From NCBI GenBank assembly GCA_030248135.1, contig JASANC010004087.1:62001-126000 (forward strand): a stretch of 64,000 nucleotides of DNA, written 5' to 3'. Origin of the DNA: Theristus sp. LFF4_11 (taxonomy: Eukaryota > Nematoda > Chromadorea > Monhysterida > Xyalidae). Numbering within the stretch: position 1 is the stretch's first letter; the number at the start of each line of letters is the position of its first letter. Shown here in pieces: positions 58,336-64,000 of the stretch. A program made the translations under genes and the position numbers. The notes beneath the pieces were generated by a model that did not search any database, was not told where the DNA came from, and saw only the letters and a program-made list of their open reading frames with translations.

Positions 58336-60630
58336 TCATTCGGTGCACCGTCGAAAGTAGTCGTTGTACATGCGCCAGGCTGCTCTGAGTATGCCAGCTG
58401 TCTTGAACTCCATGACCACCAGTGGCCTCAAGCATTCGCAATACACCTGTCCCATTAGCCCGTCCGCCAATTCTTCGCGCCAATAAATGCCGTGCTTCAG
58501 GTTCAGTCGAGCGACGCCGGCCGTTTCAGCAAGAATTCCCGTGAAAAACGCGTCATCGATTTCGAAATACGGATGCTTTGGGTCGAGCACACGGAGCAGA
58601 CGGCCGGGCACGTCGCCGGACATGAGAAGCAGCGCGCCGGAGCAGTAACGGGGATACTTCAAGGGGACGTACGCACCGACCTCGACAGCCCTGCAACAAT
58701 GCTGACTGCAAACTCAGAGGTGTTGATGAACGCTACTGCGGCAAACGAACGAACGGCGACCATACGACCCACAGAACTACTAAAGGCACGGCAAAATCAC
58801 AAGTTTCTGTCCACCAGGCCGAAAACAGTTTTTGAAGCGGTATTTTTCAAACGCTGAGCATTTTGAAGTTTGTGACTCTAAGCATGCGACCCTGGGTAGC
58901 GTTGAAAACCACCGCGAAAATCGCAAAACCAAAAATTACTGCAAAAATGAAAACGCCAAAAGCTAGACTTTTGTTTTCGGTGATTCACAACATACAGTTG
59001 ATTTTCGAAGAATGCATTCTGACCGTGCTCAGGATTATTTCGATTTGGTGCACATTTCAGTTTGCGAAGCGCCAGTGCACTAAACCTGCCCAGCACACGA
59101 GGTGGCTGACCATTTTCCGACGCGTCTCACGCGGGCGCCATGCCAACAGGAGCCGTAGATCACCGGGATGCCTGTGAGGGCGCGCGTCTGCAGGAAATGC
59201 TGGATGTTCTCGGGGAACATCACCGTGTCCGTGTCGCCCTGCAGCACGTGCTGCACGTTCGAGCAATGCGCCGTGTACCACTGAACGATCGCCAGCGATT
59301 TCAGCGACAAATTGCGGTAGCTGTCGATGAAGTCAACGAGCAGCATGTCGCCGTAGTTGGCTGCCTCGAACTCGATCGCCACGTGACGCTCGTGCGCCTG
59401 CACCGTGCTCGGCTGCTCACGACCCAGCACGAACACCTGAAATGGCAATGGTGATCACGTGCTCAGCAGAGACACATTTGTAATCTTAGGTGTGTTTGTC
59501 GCGTTTAGCTCGAACTGTGAATCTATTGGCAAAAACACCGGTCGTTTTTCGTGTCCCAAGATTTCAGAAAAGATCCACTTTTCATTTAGCAAACAGATGA
59601 GTCATCTGCTAAGCAGACAAAACAAACACAACAGCCAACTTTTTTACCGACCACCCAACGCTTTTGTAATACGGTAAGTTTTATTACCAGTCTTGTTTTT
59701 TCGATCAGTTTATATATTTTTCAGAAAAAAATCATTTATCTTAAAACGCACACAATGCTCGAGACAAGAGAACAACGACACACAAAAAACGACACAACTA
59801 ACTAAATTGCCCCTGTACGGCACGCCCCACGTGTCGCGTATGGCGTTACGCAAGTAGAACTCGCCAGGGCGACTTTTCAAAAACACAACCAGGGGAATGT
59901 CGGTGCAGTTGACAATCGACGGCGTTCTCAGTGGCAACAGCGGAAAGCTGAAGTCTTTGACGAGACTCAGTGAAGAGTTTTGGTCGGCAGAGTTGGCATC
60001 GAGAACGTACTGAAAACACAATCGAATGCCGTTGAAAAACAATGCACGCTTTAGCACGGTGCCAAATGAAACGTGCTCACTTGCACAGCCGACCATACAA
60101 AGAATGAAATGCTCGACTGATTAGCTGTGTGGCCATGGGGGTACCGTGATAGGCAGCCGCAAGACATTTCTGCAATTTGTGCAACGTTGTCAGGCAGCAC
60201 TCGTCGAAGGAAAGCTTTACGAGCGCCAAAGCTGCCCGCCGGGCTGCGCACCACGGTACACCAGACAGTACCACGGGTATAAGTTATTATTACACGGGTG
60301 CAAATTAGTACTTAACCGCATGCGTTTTGATAAATGCGTGCAACGAGCACGCAGCATTAACAACCAACAGAAGCCCAATCAACAAGCAGCACGACCAGAG
60401 ACCTGTTGCTGGAGTTGGTCGAATCGATCGAGCACTTGATTGCTGACGTCGACGACGACAAGCAAACGAAGCAGAATGCAGCTGAGGCAGACGACGTAGG
60501 CCAGGGAGGCGATGCGCAGCAGGTAGCGGCGGTTGCTGAGCACCGATCGACTGGCGCTCGCTGTGAACACGCCGCTCGGCTGCTGCTGGCTGGTGCACTT
60601 CATTGCGAAACGTGCCTTCTCCATCAGCAT
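58336..60630 (-). CDS. Beta-1,3-galactosyltransferase-like enzyme (GT31)
   Basis: Type II Golgi enzyme expected to transfer a sugar from a UDP-sugar in beta-1,3 linkage. Exons: 60630-60403, 60009-59803, 59436-59086, 58680-58336, about 376 residues, a normal GT31 length. A short cytoplasmic segment and membrane anchor (LLRIASLAYVVCLSCILLRL) lead to a stem, then the catalytic domain: FYLRNAIRDTWG, VFVLGRE, DFIDSYRNLSLKS, the metal-binding DxD in QGDTDTVMFP, YPRYCSGALLLMSGDV and the acidic motif EIDDAFFTGILAE. The last junction is awkward. The better-looking acceptor (TTGTTGCAG, exon starting 58690) does not match the phase of any donor I see in exon 3, so I used the weaker TCGAG acceptor at 58680. 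A missed mini-exon or a base error is possible. The acceptor substrate cannot be told from sequence. Confidence 0.82.
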
Positions 60631-63234
60631 TGGTCGGTCGGTCGCATTCGAATTTTGAAACTTACTCTGTGCTTTTGCTACTATGCCCGTTGTTAGTGGA
60701 ACTGCTGCTCTGCAAATAAACAACCATCATGTCAGTTGGGCCAGCTGGGTTTTTGAAAACGGCACAAGCATGTGCATACTGATTTAAGTCGGCGTTCAGA
60801 AACAAAAAAACAACACTGCAAATGTTTTTTCTCAAGCACAACATTGATTGAATTCATGAATGTTCATCATTACGCCGGTGTTGCGCAATAAACGATGATA
60901 CACAGCATTGTGTTATAATAAAAAACCAAGCACGCCGTTTCGAACGCGTGCAAACCAGGCAAGCTCACACTGCCGCAAAATCAGAACCGTATTTTTTCCA
61001 ATGGCTGTTCAATCCGAAAGTTACTCAACCACCCATATCATCGTAAAGCTCGCTACTGTTGTTAGCTAAACTGACACTAAGCAGAGAGAATGAATATAAT
61101 ATTTAAAGAGAACAAACACGCGCGCGCCACGCGCTTGAGGCCATTTACAGGGCAGCTGAATTCAATTGGACGCGCTGTTTCGAGGCGACGGAGCGCTCGG
61201 TTCGTTGGTTGCCAGGCAATGTGTATTTCCATGGACACACACGACGCGCACGCACGGCGATGCAAACCAGAGAGAGTGCGAGAGCGACTACAATGCAATG
61301 CGAGAGCGACTACAATGCAAATAAACAAACACAAAGCCGTGTGAGCCTGCGGACACCTGTCTCGCGCGGCATGGGCGCATCGTCGCTCGCCAGCAACACT
61401 GCACGCACAGAAAAAAGCTGCCAGTGGGCACACGCACGAGCGACACACTCGACAGACCGTGCCTGACGTCAGCCAACTCAGCTCCTTGGAACACCACGTG
61501 CGCTAGCAATGTTTGCTGCAAAGCGGCACGTTCAAGAAGTAATTCGCGCCTAATTTGTGCCACCTGAAAGCTAACACAACAGCAAGCCTCCAAAACGAAA
61601 CAGATTCGCAATTAACTAATGTAGACAGAAAATAAACCCAAAAAACAGTTCACTGATAAAAAATCGACGCGGACAAAACCGTTGAAGAATTGAATGTAAT
61701 CAAGCACACAGACTGACATGGAGCAAGCGGTTGTCAACAAAGCTGACTGCAAAACAAAAGAAGCCACTGCCACTGAACAACGTACTGTAAATGCATTCAA
61801 TTTTATACAGTGTTATTTCTCTTTCGAAAGATACATCAATGTCAGACAGGCGCATTAGCATAAAATAAAAAACACACAAAAAATAACGAGCATGACCCAT
61901 GGCGACAATCGTAAGAAAACACGCACGATATTGTCATCAGATTCTTCAGATAAAATCAAAATGGCGACGGTTGATTGGAGAACGTCAAATGCACTGCAGC
62001 AAAAGCACATGAACACACGCAGTGTGCAATAAAAATCTTCCAATTTTTCGTTTTTCATCTGAACACTAATACACAAATCTCGGTCCGTTACAGGGTATAT
62101 CATATCAAACAATCGCTTGCTTTCATTTGATCAGCAAGCAAAACCAAAACCAACGAACCACCCGATAGACACAGCAAACGCACAAGTAAAAGAAGCCAAG
62201 CGAGCCACTATTTTCCGTACCACAAAAAGCGCTGTCAAGAATACCAATCATGGTTCTCTCCGAGTATTTCTTTCCACAAACAAGAAAACGAAGCGTAATT
62301 TTCTTGCGCTGGGAGAAACAATGTGCACAAGAACGAACTGAATGGAAATGACTAACGCTTGCTGCTGCTGCTGTTATCCGAGTCCAATAAGTCATTGAGA
62401 CACAGAGCGTTTGCTGCGCTGCAACGCTCTGATTCAATTTGTAGGCGTGATACGCACAGCGAACGCTCGCTTGAATACTTCTAACAAAATTTGGTGCCAA
62501 AGACAATGGAATTCTGAAATTATTCATAACCGCCAGGTTTATTCACATCTTATGTTTGTTCAAACCTGTCACTTTTTTCTTGAACACAGAGCTTTTGCGA
62601 AAGAAGACTAAACGGGATCAGGGTTGCAAGAAAACTTATTCATCCCTAATCAAGGGGTGTTTGATTTCAACCAAATACCAGACCCGATGATACAACCGCT
62701 CTTTCAAAATTTTAGCATGTTCTGTATTTTGCGAAGAAAATGACAGGTTAAAACGAACATACTTTACCATAAAAAGCACTGTACAGTGTAAGCATGTGAC
62801 CGCCGATTTCAACGGACATGGGCTCTAAAAAGTGGTTTTAGCACACAGGACAGCATGGTTGAAAGTGAGTTGTTGAGCGCAACATCAAGTGTAAACACAC
62901 GAGAGATACACGAGCAAGATATTGGATTGGACCTTCATGTTCACAGTTGAGCGTGCAAAAACCTTGATCAAAATGTGGTATTCAGCAAACTTTGAACGAA
63001 AAAATCAGGGAAAAACACATATGCGCACACATAATCTAGCACTTCTGTTTTCTGGTTATGTTTTGAGCAGGCAAAATTTCAAGCACCACACACAAACACA
63101 GTGACAGCACTTTGCAATGATAAAAAGTGCACTGAAGAAAGAGATCGAGCGACACGCAACCTACAGACATGTGCGACAATGACACGTGTAAACAAGCACA
63201 AATGAAGCCGAGTCCAATGACATGATCATAGTCG
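60631..63234. other. Intergenic DNA between the GT31 gene and a CDK-like gene; nothing recognised
   Basis: The GT31 frame stays open upstream to 60723, and a 5' exon may precede it. The rest is AT-rich with short overlapping ORFs on both strands and a local direct duplication of about 17 bp near 61275-61320 (GCGAGAGCGACTACAATG). No domain, RNA gene or convincing exon was found. Confidence 0.45.
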
Positions 63235-63345
63235 TCATAGATTGTCGAGTAATTTCGGTACGTTCAGTGGCATGTCGCGGAAGTATCGATGTGAGACGGC
63301 CGTTTTCGCGCAGACACGCATGCTCGGTGGGTAGCGCGTCATTTG
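63235..63345 (-). CDS. Last exon of a CDK2-like protein kinase (partial gene)
   Basis: A minus-strand exon of 37 codons follows the acceptor GTGTTGCAG and ends in TGA. It starts QMTRYPPSMRVCAK and closes HRYFRDMPLNVPKLLDNL. This fits the end of the kinase C-lobe of CDK1/2 enzymes, where a line such as QMLxYDPxxRISAK is followed by HPFF/HPYF and a VPxL tail. The conserved arginine of the RxxAK segment is present (MRVCAK). Upstream kinase exons would lie beyond position 64000; none is visible in the remaining 650 bp. Short length keeps confidence moderate. Confidence 0.55.
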   Translation of the reverse strand, partial: QMTRYPPSMRVCAKTAVSHRYFRDMPLNVPKLLDNL

Positions 63346-64000
63346 CTGCAACACAAAATTGAACCAATTTCACTCAGCAAGCACCACCTTCAGCAGCTCT
63401 TCTTAACCGTAATGATTTTTTAAAGTGTACTGTACTCATTCATGGGATTGGCAAAAGGCTGTTTCATTAACACGGGGAAAACCGTTTTTCAGGAACAACC
63501 GGAAAACGTGAAAACCTGGTATCAAATTTTACAGAGCTTCACACACTTTTTTTACATTTCAGACATGGTTCCAAAAACAACATTTGGAAACTGGAAATAA
63601 AGTCAGCCGTTGGTACTGCAAGTAAATATATCACGTGTAGCAACCGGCAACAACAAAAGAACAATAATAACAATTTCAATGGAAAATCTATGCAGTTTCA
63701 GTTGCAGTCATGTTATTAAAAAACAAAGAAAGAACTCTTCGACAACTTTCTGTTCACATGCCCGGAAACTAGCAATAAAGACCAGAAGCTTGAAACACTT
63801 GAAAAAAATTGAGCCAAACGAACAGGTTCTTAGCGTTTATTCAACCATCAAAACTACTTTCCCATCAAAAAACTCGTTTAAAAACGTGTTGTCCATGAAA
63901 TGAAAATTGAACTGAATGTTTTCCCTGAACAGCCGGTTTTCCCACGTGCCAACTTTTAGTCATTTATTAACCCGTCGGTAATAACAACACGACACCCGGA
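63346..64000. other. Probable intron of the CDK-like gene
   Basis: No minus-strand exon of kinase type is visible up to the window edge, and the plus-strand ORF at 63610-63903 has no recognisable domain. If the CDK-like exon is real, this is part of its preceding intron. Confidence 0.4.

Overview
The window is animal genomic DNA and almost certainly nematode. Coding capacity is split into short exons with GT..AG introns (many 45-350 nt, some over 2 kb) in consistent phases. The gene set includes a WAP-plus-sushi protein with the LEV-9 architecture, a DCN-1 orthologue and a CNNM transporter. I cannot name the species. All exon chains below were built by eye from splice consensus and phase bookkeeping. 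Unless stated otherwise, each exon length fits its phases, but no transcript evidence was available.

Layout. 1.25-11.6 kb (minus): a 13-exon CNNM (ancient conserved domain protein/cyclin M) Mg2+ transporter. 12.1-24.8 kb: a gene-poor repeat island of nested non-autonomous elements. It holds two hAT-like families with perfect 8-bp target duplications and G/C tracts, a 0.9-kb LTR-bounded mini-retroelement, an inverted array of a ~142-bp satellite, and degenerate CCTAA-rich DNA. 25.2-26.9 kb (plus): dcn-1 (cullin neddylation E3). 30.8-38.6 kb (plus): a lev-9/Hasp-type secreted scaffold (WAP + 11 sushi positions). 39.3-40.1 kb (minus): a small three-finger (Ly6/activin-receptor-like) membrane protein. 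40.1-45.1 kb (plus): a Hikaru genki-like secreted protein (3 sushi, Ig, 4 sushi). 48.3-49.4 kb: a fold-back mariner-like element. 49.8-56.2 kb (minus): a C2H2 zinc-finger gene whose largest intron carries a 3.2-kb palindrome bounded by TTAA. 58.3-60.6 kb (minus): a GT31 beta-1,3-glycosyltransferase. 63.2-63.3 kb (minus): the last exon of a CDK2-like kinase that continues beyond the window.

The most interesting region is 30.8-45.1 kb. Homologues of two proteins known to work together in the cholinergic synaptic cleft (LEV-9/Hasp and Hig) lie in tandem on one strand. Between them sits a divergent three-finger receptor-like gene whose ATG is 15 bp from the hig-like ATG. The lev-9-like gene also has a candidate WAP-less alternative start, a pair of apparently mutually exclusive half-sushi exons and a nine-residue basic (convertase) site. 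No prokaryotic features, rRNA, tRNA or CRISPR were seen.
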